Origin: Proteobacteria bacterium ST_bin11
Lineage (GTDB): Bacteria > Pseudomonadota > Gammaproteobacteria > Methylococcales > Methylomonadaceae
Assembly: GCA_002083615.1 (NCBI GenBank)
Contig: MSXO01000012.1
Span: forward strand, 76,911-140,910
Direction: 5' to 3'
DNA: 64,000 nucleotides
The position numbers and the translations under genes were made by a program. Under the pieces are notes generated by a model that worked only from the letters and a program-made list of their open reading frames with translations, was not told the origin of the DNA and searched no databases. Shown piece by piece: positions 38,601-46,831 of this stretch (the first letter of the stretch is position 1; each line of letters opens with the position of its first letter).

Positions 38601-38976
38601 AGGACGCGTAAATCAGCGAGGTAACGGTAGAGCCGATGTAGCCAAAGCCGGCTGCACGGGTCAAAAGATCGATGTCGATATGATACCGAGCGGCGTAATA
38701 ACCGATAGGCAAACTGACGATAAAGATGATGACGGCAACGATGACAATCGCCCAAAAGGCGTTGGTAAAGCCGTAATTGATCGACAAGAAACCGCCTATG
38801 GCCTCCAGCACCAAAAATGAGGTAGAGCCGAAGGCGGTGTTGGCGACTTCAAATTCCGACCATTTCCGAAACCGCCGCGGCGCAAAACGCAAGGCATAAT
38901 CTTCCAAGGTCTCGTTGGCGACCAGCCCATTGTACTCGCGGCGAATTTTGGTGATGTTTTGGTGCATAGTCTTCAT
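35602..38976 (-). CDS. hybrid histidine kinase with N-terminal NCS1 transporter domain
   Basis: A fusion of 1124 residues. Residues about 1-480 form an NCS1-type nucleobase/allantoin:cation symporter core with about 12 membrane spans (LEDYALRFAPRRFRKWSEFE, ANTAFGSTSFLVLEAIGGFL, VSQIKINVTNAYAGSLAWSN). A Cys-rich segment at about 495-530 (CSIC, then C, C, CC, C, C) may bind zinc. Two more spans follow, then HisKA with SHEIRSPLNS (His about 685), HATPase (NLLSNAVKFTS, SGLGLTISK) and REC (Asp in LILLDISM, about 967). Inference: senses an N-containing solute through the transporter fold and signals to the LuxR-type partner. Confidence 0.9.
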   Translation of the reverse strand: MKTMHQNITKIRREYNGLVANETLEDYALRFAPRRFRKWSEFEVANTAFGSTSFLVLEAIGGFLSINYGFTNAFWAIVIVAVIIFIVSLPIGYYAARYHIDIDLLTRAAGFGYIGSTVTSLIYASYTFTLFALEASIMSLAIELYFNIPLEIAYVVSAVVVIPLVTFGITTISRMQLWTQPLWLLLLIAPYVAVAMREPEALETLGAYFWIAGSGQGFDWLLFGTAATVAFSMVAQIGEQVDFLRFMPQKHQGNKVRWWLATLSAGPGWIVFGALRQLLGALLAHLAIRHGVSPEHAHEPTQMYLVAYSELIEDPKWALAATTLFVIVSQIKINVTNAYAGSLAWSNFFSRLTHSHPGRVVWLFFNVLIALLLMEFGVFGALEKVLGLFSHMSIAWISSIAAELMINKPFGLSPKVVEFKRAYLSDLNPVGIISTFCASLLSILAYAGLFGAYAQAFSAFIALGLAFALVPTIAYLSGGKHYLARNREENNRKSHNKCSICENEFEHEDIAYCPAYAGSICSLCCTLDARCLDGCKVGFRFEDYLEKLAKWCMPDAMSLDARLRLLRFTLMFLFLSVLSGIFVSIIYYQDLLSVENDAAAFQLLLNNFLKIYASLLVFIGLCTWWLILNAESRRVAHEETAKQTQLLLLEIEEHKHTDGKLQRALKMADTANQAKSRFLSNMSHEIRSPLNSIIGYAHILHQDPSIPAHRQQAVETLKRSGEHLCALIEDILDIARIEARKFELKYQPIHFPDFIEHLVHTYKLQAEDKGLNFVCQISHTLPQRIRGDEKRVGQILINLLSNAVKFTSTGEIVFRIGYSGGVANFQVSDTGSGIDEEQLQDIFQPFTRLHNPTGNAVAGSGLGLTISKILTEVMGGELTVKSQVGQGSTFTVRLLLPSLGADTEPDAKATIIGYQGPRRKILVVDDQREHRELLLSMLEPLGFYLSEACSGEECLLKVAESQPDLILLDISMTGISGIETAMTLRDQEWGMPILVLSANAYPSDRLAALNAGCNDFLSKPIQVPQLMKKLKLYLSLTWLYQNDVVQALPEKAPEPLIMPPAELLTACVECVRIGDLLGLKKVLEQLAKTEPGYSAFFAKLMVLASQFRVGEIRKLLNMHKQEVS

Positions 38977-39101
38977 TGGCTATCGCTACCGCAACGGATT
39001 TTGACCACTGCGGTTCCCTGCAAAACCTGCCCATTTTTCCACCTAAAGACTGCCAAGCTAGCTGACATAAGCATGCCCGCACCCAAGCAATAGCAAGCCC
39101 A

Positions 39102-39875
39102 TCATCTCCGCTCGTAGCCAAACTCAAGAATCACCGGCGATCCTTGATTACGGATAATAATCTGCTTCCGCGTTTCCCCGGCAGCCTCGCCGGTAGTCTT
39201 CTCGATCCGTGTGGACGAAGGGTTTTCTGGATTGCCCAAGGCCGGCACTTCCTTCACTTCCACTTGCACATCCGGCATCCAACTGGGCTTGAAGGTATGA
39301 GTATCCAACCGATTGCCAGTCGCCGGCAACTTCAGTTCATCCAACAGATCGAAGCACACCGTACTAACATGATCGACCAATTTCTCAGTCACCTTCGCTT
39401 GACTGGATTCATCCACTAACTGGTGGGCACTAACGGTCGCCTTATTTTCGATGCTGGCCGCGTCACTGCCGATTTTTTTCAGATGACAGCTAATCGGCAG
39501 TATGCGGGCTTTTTGAAACCCTAGGCCGCGCGGGTCCGAATCACCGCTCGTCCAAGAAAAACCGACCGGCGTATCGCCCGTGGAAACTTTACCCAAACTA
39601 ATCAGTAGCTTATGTGAGCTATCGACACCGCTCGATTTGACTGGATATTGCCACTCGGCCAAGTTTTTACCCACCCGCTCGGCGATTTCGTTTGCCGACA
39701 GTTTAACGCCGAATTGCCCGAGATTCTGATCGGCTATCTCCACCGCAATGGCGGTAATCGAAGCCCGGTCGATAACCTCTGTCCCTGGAGCGGCGACCGC
39801 CGCGCCACTCAACAGCCAAGGCAACATCCAACGCCCGATACGGACGTACTTCAACGACAAATCGTACCTACTCAC
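39102..39875 (-). CDS. exported protein of unknown function, divergent from fmdA
   Basis: The 257-residue protein has an N-terminal signal region (RWMLPWLLSGAAVAAPG) and a soluble periplasmic body with two lone Cys. No family recognised. It is 126 bp upstream of the NCS1-fused kinase on the same strand and shares the intergenic region with formamidase, so it may be under the same regulator. A role in sensing or binding amides would be speculation. Confidence 0.72.
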   Translation of the reverse strand: MSRYDLSLKYVRIGRWMLPWLLSGAAVAAPGTEVIDRASITAIAVEIADQNLGQFGVKLSANEIAERVGKNLAEWQYPVKSSGVDSSHKLLISLGKVSTGDTPVGFSWTSGDSDPRGLGFQKARILPISCHLKKIGSDAASIENKATVSAHQLVDESSQAKVTEKLVDHVSTVCFDLLDELKLPATGNRLDTHTFKPSWMPDVQVEVKEVPALGNPENPSSTRIEKTTGEAAGETRKQIIIRNQGSPVILEFGYERR

Positions 39876-39931
39876 AATATCCTCCTAACGGTTAAAGTTC
39901 ACTCTACGTAAGCCCTTGTTCACCTGCCATA

Positions 39932-39990
39932 CGTCAAATGACTGATGAGTCATCTGACGAATTGTGCGAATTGCCGGCGAATTTAACAAT
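39932..39990 (+). promoter_or_regulatory. operator palindrome plus -35/-10 of the formamidase promoter
   Basis: CGTCAAATGACT (39932-39943), GATG, AGTCATCTGACG (39948-39959): a 12-bp inverted repeat with one mismatch. Two bases later come TTGTGC (-35, 39962-39967), a 17-bp spacer and AACAAT (-10, 39985-39990). The same palindrome, gap, hexamers and spacer recur upstream of the porin gene (47176-47234). Placement just upstream of -35 suits an activator. Confidence 0.75.
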
Positions 39991-40145
39991 GAATCCCGGC
40001 AGTTATGCTGGCAACCCTGCGAAAAGGGTGCCTTTACCATAGAGATTACGCACAACAAGGGGATTTTATATGAATGGTCTTGTCACAAGGGCTTTATCCG
40101 CAGCATTAATTTCTTGTCATTGAAATTCACCGTTGAGGAGGCCGC

Positions 40146-41369
40146 ATGAAAACATTAATTAAGTTAGATTTAGACAAAAAGCCCTGGGAACAGGATGGTC
40201 TGATTCACAACCGCTGGCATCCGGATTTGCCGATGGTCGCCATGGTAAAACCCGGCGACGAATTTCGGGTGGAATGCATGGACTGGACCGGTGGTCAGAT
40301 CGGCAACAACGATAGCGCCAACGATGTCCGCGATGTGGATTTGACTCAGGTCCACTATTTAAGCGGTCCGATAGGCGTGGAAGGCGCCGAGCCCGGCGAC
40401 TTAATGGTCGTGGAGATTCTGGATGTCGGCACCCTGGATGACTATCAGTGGGGCTTCAACGGCTTGTTCGCCAAAGAAAACGGTGGCGGCTTTCTGACCG
40501 ATCATTATCCGGACGCCCGCAAATCCATCTGGGACTTTCACGGCATCTATACCACCTCTCGGCATATTCCCAATGTAAGGTTCGCCGGTATTATGCATCC
40601 GGGCTTGATCGGCTGCTTGCCGTCGCGTGAATTGTTGGAAAACTGGAATGCCCGCGAAGCGGCCTTGATTGCTACCGATCCAGACCGCGTACCCGCGCTG
40701 GCGTTGCCACCCAATCCGCAATCAGCGGTGATGGGCCGCTTGACCGGCGAAGCCGCAACAGCCGCCGCCGCGGAAGGCGCCAGAACCGTGCCACCGCGCG
40801 ACCATGGCGGCAACTGCGATATTAAAAACCTCACCAAGGGCTCGAAAGTATTTTTCCCGGTTTACGTCAAGGATGGCGGTCTGTCGATGGGCGATTTGCA
40901 TTTCTCGCAAGGCGACGGCGAAATCACCTTCTGCGGCGCGATCGAAATGGCCGGCTATTTGGACATTAAAGTCAGCCTGATCAAAGAAGGCGTCAAAAAG
41001 TACGGTATCAAAAACCCGATCTTCCAACCCAGCCCGCTGACACCGTCTTACCGCGACTACCTGATATTCGAAGGTATCTCGGTCGACGAACAAGGCAAGC
41101 AGCATTATTTGGATGTGCATGTGGCTTATCGTCAAGCCTGCTTAAACGCCATCGAATATCTGAAAAAATTCGGTTACACCGGCGCTCAAGCCCTGTCAAT
41201 TCTCGGCACGGCACCGGTCGAAGGCCATATCAGCGGCATCGTCGATATCCCGAATGCATGCGCAACCCTGTGGCTGCCCACCGAGATTTTCGATTTTGAC
41301 TTAAAACCCAATGCCGATGGACCGACCAAAATCATTACCGGCACCGCCGACATGGCGTTCACCAGTTAA
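40146..41369 (+). CDS. fmdA: formamidase
   Basis: Hydrolyses formamide (and some short amides) to formate and ammonia. It belongs to the acetamidase/formamidase family: VECMDWTGGQIGNND, VHYLSGPIGVEGAEPGDLM, RTVPPRDHGGNCDIKNL, DLHFSQGDGEITFCGAIEM. The 407-residue length matches FmdA of Methylophilus. GGAGG lies 6 bp before the ATG. It heads the operon fmdA-fmdB-urt1 and follows the operator-type promoter. The ammonia feeds nitrogen assimilation; formate can be oxidised or used by PurT (inference). Confidence 0.95.
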   Translation: MKTLIKLDLDKKPWEQDGLIHNRWHPDLPMVAMVKPGDEFRVECMDWTGGQIGNNDSANDVRDVDLTQVHYLSGPIGVEGAEPGDLMVVEILDVGTLDDYQWGFNGLFAKENGGGFLTDHYPDARKSIWDFHGIYTTSRHIPNVRFAGIMHPGLIGCLPSRELLENWNAREAALIATDPDRVPALALPPNPQSAVMGRLTGEAATAAAAEGARTVPPRDHGGNCDIKNLTKGSKVFFPVYVKDGGLSMGDLHFSQGDGEITFCGAIEMAGYLDIKVSLIKEGVKKYGIKNPIFQPSPLTPSYRDYLIFEGISVDEQGKQHYLDVHVAYRQACLNAIEYLKKFGYTGAQALSILGTAPVEGHISGIVDIPNACATLWLPTEIFDFDLKPNADGPTKIITGTADMAFTS

Positions 41370-41395
41370 TCCGGCAATCGATCAGGAGCTTGAAC

Positions 41396-41752
41396 ATGCC
41401 TTTGTATGAATATCACTGTCACGACTGCGGTCCGTTTACCGCGATAAGGAAAATGAGCGAATCCGCCAGCCCTGCCGTTTGCGCCCAGTGCGGCGCAAGC
41501 AGCGAGCGGTTGATTTCCGCGCCGCACCTTACCTTATTGGGCAAGATGCAACGCCAGGCTCACGAAACTAACGAACGATCGGCGCACGAACCCAAGTCTG
41601 TGCGGCGGTCAAGTTGCGGATGCAGCGGCGCGCATACCTGCAAGCCCAATCAGGACAGTACAAAGGCAAAAACCGGCAATGATCAGCAAGCAGCAAGCGG
41701 CTTCCAAATGCAAACCAAGAAAACAGCCAGACCTTGGATGTTGGGACACTAG
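41396..41752 (+). CDS. fmdB: FmdB-type zinc-ribbon protein
   Basis: Small protein named from Methylophilus fmdB, a putative regulator next to formamidase. The N-terminal zinc ribbon is PLYEYHCHDCG with CAQCG about 20 residues on. The C-terminus is an extended, low-complexity, Cys-containing tail (SCGCSGAHTC). The ATG at 41396 is preceded by AGGAG. Regulatory function is from the family label only. Confidence 0.9.
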   Translation: MPLYEYHCHDCGPFTAIRKMSESASPAVCAQCGASSERLISAPHLTLLGKMQRQAHETNERSAHEPKSVRRSSCGCSGAHTCKPNQDSTKAKTGNDQQAASGFQMQTKKTARPWMLGH

Positions 41753-41825
41753 GCATTTTATGTTTGCCCAAGAGTGAGTTTAAGAGTGTGTTCGGCAGTA
41801 AACGGATTTGTTTACCTAGCAAATC

Positions 41826-41902
41826 TTGTGAGTTTTTTGATTTATCAATTGAGTTTTTTTGATCAATTGAGTTTGTTTAATCAATAGCGTGTGTTTTATC
41901 AA
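41826..41902 (+). repeat. four tandem 18-23-bp units upstream of urtA1
   Basis: Consecutive units ending in ATCAA: 41826-41848, 41849-41866, 41867-41884 and 41885-41902. The middle two read TTGAGTTTTTTTGATCAA and TTGAGTTTGTTTAATCAA. The array fills most of the leader of the first transporter gene and stops 14 bp before its ATG. It may be a slippage-prone leader or several phased regulator sites. A nearby palindrome GTAAAC-N6-GTTTAC (41798-41815) lies just upstream. Confidence 0.7.
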
Positions 41903-41916
41903 TGTGGAGAAACTAA

Positions 41917-43167
41917 ATGAGTAATTCCGATAGACGACATTTTATGAAGAAGACGACTGCGCTGGTCGCAATATCGTTGGCCTTGGGTTTACCCATCGGC
42001 ATTAATAGTGCTGTAGCAGCGGACTTCCCAACCGCGACGGTCAACACCACCGGTCTGGCAGTCACCGATACCACGGTCAAGGTCGGTATCCTGCATTCGG
42101 CAACCGGCACCATGGCCATCAGTGAAACCGGCTCCATCCAAGCTGAAAAATTGGCGATTGCCCAAATCAACGAGATGGGCGGGGTGTTGGGCAGAAAAAT
42201 CGAGGTGATCCAGGAAGACGGCGCTAGCGATTGGCCGACCTTCGCGGAAAAATCCAAAAAGCTGCTGGAAAACGACAAGGTAGCCACGGTATTCGGCTGC
42301 TGGACTTCCGCCTCACGGAAAGCCGCCTTACCGGTGTTCGAAAAAGACAACGGTCTGCTGTTCTACCCGACTTTCTATGAAGGCTTAGAACAATCCAAAA
42401 ACGTGTTTTATACCGGCCAGGAGGCTACCCAACAAATTCTCGCTGGCTTGGATTGGATCGCCAAAGAGAAAAATGCCAAGACCTTCTATTTGATCGGTTC
42501 AGATTACATCTGGCCACGTACCTCCATGAAAATTGCCCGTAAACACATCGAGCAACATTTGGGCGGCACGGTCGTGGGTGAAGAATACATCGCTTTGGGC
42601 GACACCCAGTTCGGTTCGGTAATCAACAAAATCAAACTGAAAAAACCTGATGTCATCTACGCGGCGGTGGTAGGCGGCAGTAACGTGGCTTGGTTCAAAC
42701 AGCTGAACGCAGCCGGCTTGAACGCCAAGAAACAAAACATGCTGACCATCTCCGTGACCGAAGACGAAGTACTGGGTATCGGCGGCGAAAACTTGGAAGG
42801 CTTCTATTCGGCGATGAAATACTTCCAATCATTGAAAAATCCTAACAACGAGAAATTCGTTGCCGACTTCAAAAAAGCTTACGGCGACAATGCCGTGATC
42901 GGCGACGTCACCCAAGCGGCTTATTTGGGTCCATGGCTATGGAAAGCTGCAGTGGAACGCGCAGGCAGCTTTGATGTAGACAAAGCGGTTGTGGCTTTAC
43001 CCGGTTACGAGTTGACCACTGCGCCGGAAGGTTACGTGAAAGTCGATCCTAACCACCATTTACACAGCAAGCTGCGGATTGGTCAATGGCGTAAAGACGG
43101 TCAAGCCGACGTGGTTTACGAATCCGATTTGATCGCTCCCGATCCTTTCCCTAAAGGTTACCAATAA
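41917..43167 (+). CDS. urtA: amide/urea ABC transporter substrate-binding protein (FmdD/UrtA type), copy 1
   Basis: Periplasmic binding protein of the Leu/Ile/Val-type family that includes UrtA and Methylophilus FmdD. It has 416 residues. The signal peptide has a twin-arginine-like motif (DRRHFMKK) before a hydrophobic stretch, so export may be by Tat. Core: VGILHSATGTMAISETG, VFGCWTSASRKAALPV, NVFYTGQEATQQ. Its neighbour fmdA suggests short-chain amides as main ligand; urea is possible. RBS GGAGA lies 9 bp before the ATG. Confidence 0.88.
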   Translation: MSNSDRRHFMKKTTALVAISLALGLPIGINSAVAADFPTATVNTTGLAVTDTTVKVGILHSATGTMAISETGSIQAEKLAIAQINEMGGVLGRKIEVIQEDGASDWPTFAEKSKKLLENDKVATVFGCWTSASRKAALPVFEKDNGLLFYPTFYEGLEQSKNVFYTGQEATQQILAGLDWIAKEKNAKTFYLIGSDYIWPRTSMKIARKHIEQHLGGTVVGEEYIALGDTQFGSVINKIKLKKPDVIYAAVVGGSNVAWFKQLNAAGLNAKKQNMLTISVTEDEVLGIGGENLEGFYSAMKYFQSLKNPNNEKFVADFKKAYGDNAVIGDVTQAAYLGPWLWKAAVERAGSFDVDKAVVALPGYELTTAPEGYVKVDPNHHLHSKLRIGQWRKDGQADVVYESDLIAPDPFPKGYQ

Positions 43168-43190
43168 GCGCTAATGCGCTAGGCAACAAA

Positions 43191-43228
43191 ACCGTGGCAA
43201 TTGGCAAGTCTGGTTGCCACGGTGTTTT
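43191..43228 (+). terminator. hairpin with short T-run between urtA1 and urtB1 (attenuator)
   Basis: The 10-bp stem ACCGTGGCAA / TTGCCACGGT is followed by GTTTT. Such structures after a binding-protein gene commonly lower expression of the permease genes relative to the binding protein. The long upstream frame of urtB1 runs through it, which also argues against that upstream start. Confidence 0.65.
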
Positions 43229-43271
43229 AAACAAGTGTGTGTTTAATGTAAGTAAGTTAGCTGGAGGCCTT

Positions 43272-44189
43272 ATGTTTGGATATTCGATGGAGGAAGTGGG
43301 TAACATCGTGGTGATGCAGGGCTTCTCTGGATTAAGCCTGTTTAGCGTCCTACTGTTGATGGCGTTGGGCCTGGCAATTATTTTCGGGCAGATGGGCGTA
43401 ATCAATATGGCCCACGGCGAATTCATGGCAGTAGGCGCCTACACTACCGTGTTCATGTCAAAAATTGCCGTGTCATACGACATCGTCAATTCTTATTTTG
43501 TATTTGCGATCGTCGCAGCCTTTATCCTCGCCTTTTTGATTGGTTACCTGATCGAGTACGCCTTGATCCGTCATCTCTACAAACGGCCTTTGGATACGCT
43601 GTTGGCGACTTGGGGCTTAAGTCTGGTAATGCAACAGATTTTTCGCTCCACCTTTGGCGCTAAAGAAGTCAGTGCCGAATTGCCGGAATGGCTGCTGGGA
43701 TCGTTCAAACCGACCGAGGATATCGATATTCCGATTAACGGCGTGTTCGTAATGGGCCTGGCTTTGATCGTCACCGTCGGTGTGTATCTGTTCATGTACC
43801 GCTCGCGTTGGGGTCTGCGCGTAAGAGCCACCATGCAAAATCGAGTGATGGCAGGTGCGGTGGGCATCAACACCAAAAAAGTGGATAGGCTGACCTTTGC
43901 CTTAGGCTGCGGGATAGCCGGGGTAGCGGGTGCTGCTTTCACCACGATCGCTTCGACCGGACCGACGACCGGCTCTTTATACATCGTCGACAGTTTCATG
44001 GTGGTGGTATTCGGCGGCGCGGCCAGCCTGATGGGCACCATCGCTTCCGCGTTTGGCATCGCCCAAGCACAATCGATACTGCAGTTTTTTATGACCAGCT
44101 CGATGGGAAAAGTAGCCACCTTGATGACCATTGTGATCATCTTAATGATGCGTCCGGAAGGATTGTTTGCATCTAAAGTACGTAAATAG
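43272..44189 (+). CDS. urtB: ABC transporter permease (FmdE/UrtB type), copy 1
   Basis: Inner-membrane permease with the LivH-type fold. GGAGG 4 bp before the ATG at 43272 fixes the start, giving 305 residues. Typical segments: GQMGVINMAHGEFMAVGAYT, RATMQNRVMAGAVGINTKKV, VDSFMVVVFGGAASLMGTIA. Unlike the second UrtB here it lacks the large N-terminal periplasmic extension, as in short-chain amide systems. It works with UrtC1, UrtD1 and UrtE1. Confidence 0.92.
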   Translation: MFGYSMEEVGNIVVMQGFSGLSLFSVLLLMALGLAIIFGQMGVINMAHGEFMAVGAYTTVFMSKIAVSYDIVNSYFVFAIVAAFILAFLIGYLIEYALIRHLYKRPLDTLLATWGLSLVMQQIFRSTFGAKEVSAELPEWLLGSFKPTEDIDIPINGVFVMGLALIVTVGVYLFMYRSRWGLRVRATMQNRVMAGAVGINTKKVDRLTFALGCGIAGVAGAAFTTIASTGPTTGSLYIVDSFMVVVFGGAASLMGTIASAFGIAQAQSILQFFMTSSMGKVATLMTIVIILMMRPEGLFASKVRK

Positions 44190-44200
44190 AGGGAAATATC

Positions 44201-45355
44201 ATGAAGGTATTATCAGAGAAATTATTGGGCGGCAAACAAGGGGCGATTGGGCTAGCGATATTGTCTCTGTTGTTGTTTGTCATTTTCCCGCTGTGGCTGG
44301 ATTTGTTCCGGCTGGGTCTGATCGGCAAATACGTCACCTACGCCTTTGTGGCGATTAGCTTAGTATTGCTGTGGGGTAACGGCGGCATTTTAAGCTTGGG
44401 CCAAGGCATGTTTTTCGGTCTTGGCGGTTATTGCATGGCCATGTTCTTGAAGTTGGAAGCCTCCGATCCGATCAGCACCAAGATCCAAACCACACCCGGC
44501 ATTCCCGATTTCATGGACTGGAATCAGCTGACTGCGATCCCCTTCTTCTGGGAACCGTTTAAAAGCCTGACCCTGACCATCTTGCTAGTGTTGATCGTAC
44601 CGACCCTGCTGGCCTTTATCATCGGTTTTGCGATGTTTAAACGCCGAGTGGGCGGTGTGTATTTTGCGATCATCACCCAAGCTATCGCCCTGATCTTGAG
44701 CATTTTAATCGTCGGCCAACAAGGTTATACCGGCGGGGTCAACGGCATCACCGACCTGAGAACCATGCTGGGCTGGGATATCAGAACCGATAGCGCGAAA
44801 TATGTACTCTACTTCGCCAACGCCGGTTTTCTGATCGCCTGCATGCTGTTGGCCCGTTACATTCTGACCTCGAAATTTGGGATGTTGTTACTGGCCATGC
44901 GCGATAAGGAAGAACGGGTGCGCTTTTCCGGCTATGACGTATCGAATTTCAAAATTTTCATTTTTTGCATCGCCGCCATGATTTCCGCGATCGGCGGCGC
45001 CATGTTTACCTTGCAAGTCGGCTTTATGTCGCCCAGCTTCGTCGGCATCGTCCCGTCAATCGAGATGGTAATTTTTGCGGCGGTCGGTGGCCGGATGTCG
45101 CTGATTGGCGCGGTATACGGCACCCTATTAGTTAACTTCGGTAAAACCATGTTTTCCGAAACCTACCCCGAATTGTGGCTGTTCTTGATGGGCGGCTTGT
45201 TTATCGCGGTGGTGATGTTCTTCCCCGATGGTTTGGCAGGGGTCTACGAAAAATACGCCACCAAATTCGACTTCGGCGGCAAATTTTCCAAATTCCTGGG
45301 TAAATTCAGTAAATCGCCTGCGGTAACGGACTCATTGGTAGGAGAAAAATCATGA
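44201..45355 (+). CDS. urtC: ABC transporter permease (FmdF/UrtC type), copy 1
   Basis: LivM-type permease partner of UrtB1, 384 residues. Segments: GNGGILSLGQGMFFGLGGYC, RRVGGVYFAIITQAIALILS, GGVNGITDLRTMLGWD, AAVGGRMSLIGAVYGTLLVN. It starts 11 bp after urtB1 and overlaps urtD1 by ATGA. Confidence 0.94.
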   Translation: MKVLSEKLLGGKQGAIGLAILSLLLFVIFPLWLDLFRLGLIGKYVTYAFVAISLVLLWGNGGILSLGQGMFFGLGGYCMAMFLKLEASDPISTKIQTTPGIPDFMDWNQLTAIPFFWEPFKSLTLTILLVLIVPTLLAFIIGFAMFKRRVGGVYFAIITQAIALILSILIVGQQGYTGGVNGITDLRTMLGWDIRTDSAKYVLYFANAGFLIACMLLARYILTSKFGMLLLAMRDKEERVRFSGYDVSNFKIFIFCIAAMISAIGGAMFTLQVGFMSPSFVGIVPSIEMVIFAAVGGRMSLIGAVYGTLLVNFGKTMFSETYPELWLFLMGGLFIAVVMFFPDGLAGVYEKYATKFDFGGKFSKFLGKFSKSPAVTDSLVGEKS

Positions 45356-46095
45356 GTAACCCTGAATTTGTATTGGCCATTGAAGACTTGACAGTATCTT
45401 TCGATGGCTTTAAAGCGGTAGATGCTTTGAACATGTACATCGACAGCAATGAACTGCGGGTGGTGATCGGCCCCAACGGTGCCGGCAAAACCACGGTACT
45501 GGATTTAATCTGCGGCAAAACCAAATCCACCTCCGGTTCGATCAAGTTTAAGAACAAAGAGCTGACCAAGTTACCAGAGCACGAAATCGTCCGCGCTGGC
45601 GTCGGCAGAAAATTTCAGACACCGTCGATTTATGAAAACCTATCCGTCTATCAAAACCTGGAAGTGTCTTACCCGGTGGGCAGATCAGTGTGGGGTAGTT
45701 TGACCTTCAAACGCACTGCAGAAGTGGTGGAGCAAGTCCATAAAATTGCCGCCGAAGTGCTACTGACCGAGCAATTGCAAATGGAAGCCGCCCTGCTCAG
45801 TCATGGCCAAAAGCAATGGCTGGAAATCGGCATGCTGTTGATGCAAGACCCTGAACTATTGATGCTAGACGAACCCGTGGCCGGCATGAGCGCCAAGGAA
45901 CGCGACCAAACCGCCGACTTGCTGAATCGAATTTGCAAAAACCGCTCGGTGTTGGTGATTGAACACGATATGGAATTCGTGAAAAAAATTGCCCACAAAG
46001 TCACCGTACTACATCAGGGCAAGATCTTAGCAGAAGGCCCTATGGACAAAGTGCAGGCCGATGAGAAAGTGATTGAGGTCTATCTAGGCCACTAA
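45352..46095 (+). CDS. urtD: ABC transporter ATP-binding protein UrtD, copy 1
   Basis: ATPase of the branched-chain amino-acid/urea type. Walker A GPNGAGKTTVLDLI, signature-like LSHGQKQWLEIGMLLMQDP (the UrtD/LivG form), Walker B LLMLDEPVAGM and switch His in VIEHDMEFVKKIA. The length is 247 residues. It is coupled by ATGA overlap to urtC1 and followed by urtE1 after 46 bp. Confidence 0.95.
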   Translation: MSNPEFVLAIEDLTVSFDGFKAVDALNMYIDSNELRVVIGPNGAGKTTVLDLICGKTKSTSGSIKFKNKELTKLPEHEIVRAGVGRKFQTPSIYENLSVYQNLEVSYPVGRSVWGSLTFKRTAEVVEQVHKIAAEVLLTEQLQMEAALLSHGQKQWLEIGMLLMQDPELLMLDEPVAGMSAKERDQTADLLNRICKNRSVLVIEHDMEFVKKIAHKVTVLHQGKILAEGPMDKVQADEKVIEVYLGH

Positions 46096-46141
46096 CCTGA
46101 CCCATCTGCGCTGCCCGCAAATACACAAGAGGAATTAGACA

Positions 46142-46831
46142 ATGTTTGAGATTTCGGATCTGCAAGTCAGTTACGGTCAAAGCCAAGTCATCCATGGCTT
46201 AAGCTTTACCGCAGAAAAAAACGAGACCCTGGCGATCATGGGCCGCAACGGTATGGGCAAAACCACCTTGTTTAAATCCTTGATGGGCATCTTGCCCAGC
46301 AAAGCCGCCAAGGCCAGCGTTGACGGTGAAAACCTGAACGGCGTGGATACCTATCAGCGGGTCGCTAAAGGCTTGGCCTACGTGCCGCAAGGTCGGATGA
46401 TTTTCTCGACCATGACTGTGCAAGAAAATATTGAAACCGGCTTGGAAAGCTCCAAATTTCGGGAAATTCCGGAAGACATCTACGCACTATTTCCGGTGCT
46501 GTACGATATGCGCAAACGCAAAGGCGGCAATCTGTCCGGCGGTCAGCAACAACAGTTGGCAATCGCCCGCGCACTGGTCACCAATCCCAAAGTGCTGCTG
46601 CTGGATGAACCCACCGAAGGGATTCAGCCTTCGATTATTAAAGACATTGCCAAAGTGTTGAATGAAATCCGCAAAATGCGCGAAATCACCATCATCGTCT
46701 CCGAGCAGGTATTGAGTTTTACCATGGAAGTGGCCGACCGCATTATCGTGATCGACAAAGGTAAATTTATTCATGAAGACAAACGCGGCGATGTCGACGC
46801 CGCCAAAATCAAAAGCTATTTATCGGTTTAA
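46142..46831 (+). CDS. urtE: ABC transporter ATP-binding protein UrtE, copy 1
   Basis: Second ATPase of the first transporter, LivF type, 229 residues. Walker A MGRNGMGKTTLFKSL, signature LSGGQQQQLAIARAL, Walker B VLLLDEPTEGIQPS, switch region IIVSEQVLSF (Glu-Gln in place of the His form, usual for this family). AGAGGAAT precedes the ATG. It ends the fmdA-urt1 operon; the next gene has its own promoter. Confidence 0.95.
   Translation: MFEISDLQVSYGQSQVIHGLSFTAEKNETLAIMGRNGMGKTTLFKSLMGILPSKAAKASVDGENLNGVDTYQRVAKGLAYVPQGRMIFSTMTVQENIETGLESSKFREIPEDIYALFPVLYDMRKRKGGNLSGGQQQQLAIARALVTNPKVLLLDEPTEGIQPSIIKDIAKVLNEIRKMREITIIVSEQVLSFTMEVADRIIVIDKGKFIHEDKRGDVDAAKIKSYLSV

Noticed and set aside
40000..40020. 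TGGCAACCCTGC considered as a sigma-54 promoter of fmdA
   Set aside because: GG-to-GC spacing is too short for a -24/-12 promoter.
39964..40149. 61-codon GTG frame in the fmdA leader, overlapping the fmdA ATG
   Set aside because: No convincing ribosome site; it starts inside the predicted promoter between -35 and -10, so it could not be translated from that transcript.
41826..41902. Tandem array considered as a CRISPR
   Set aside because: Units are contiguous with no unique spacers and no cas genes nearby.
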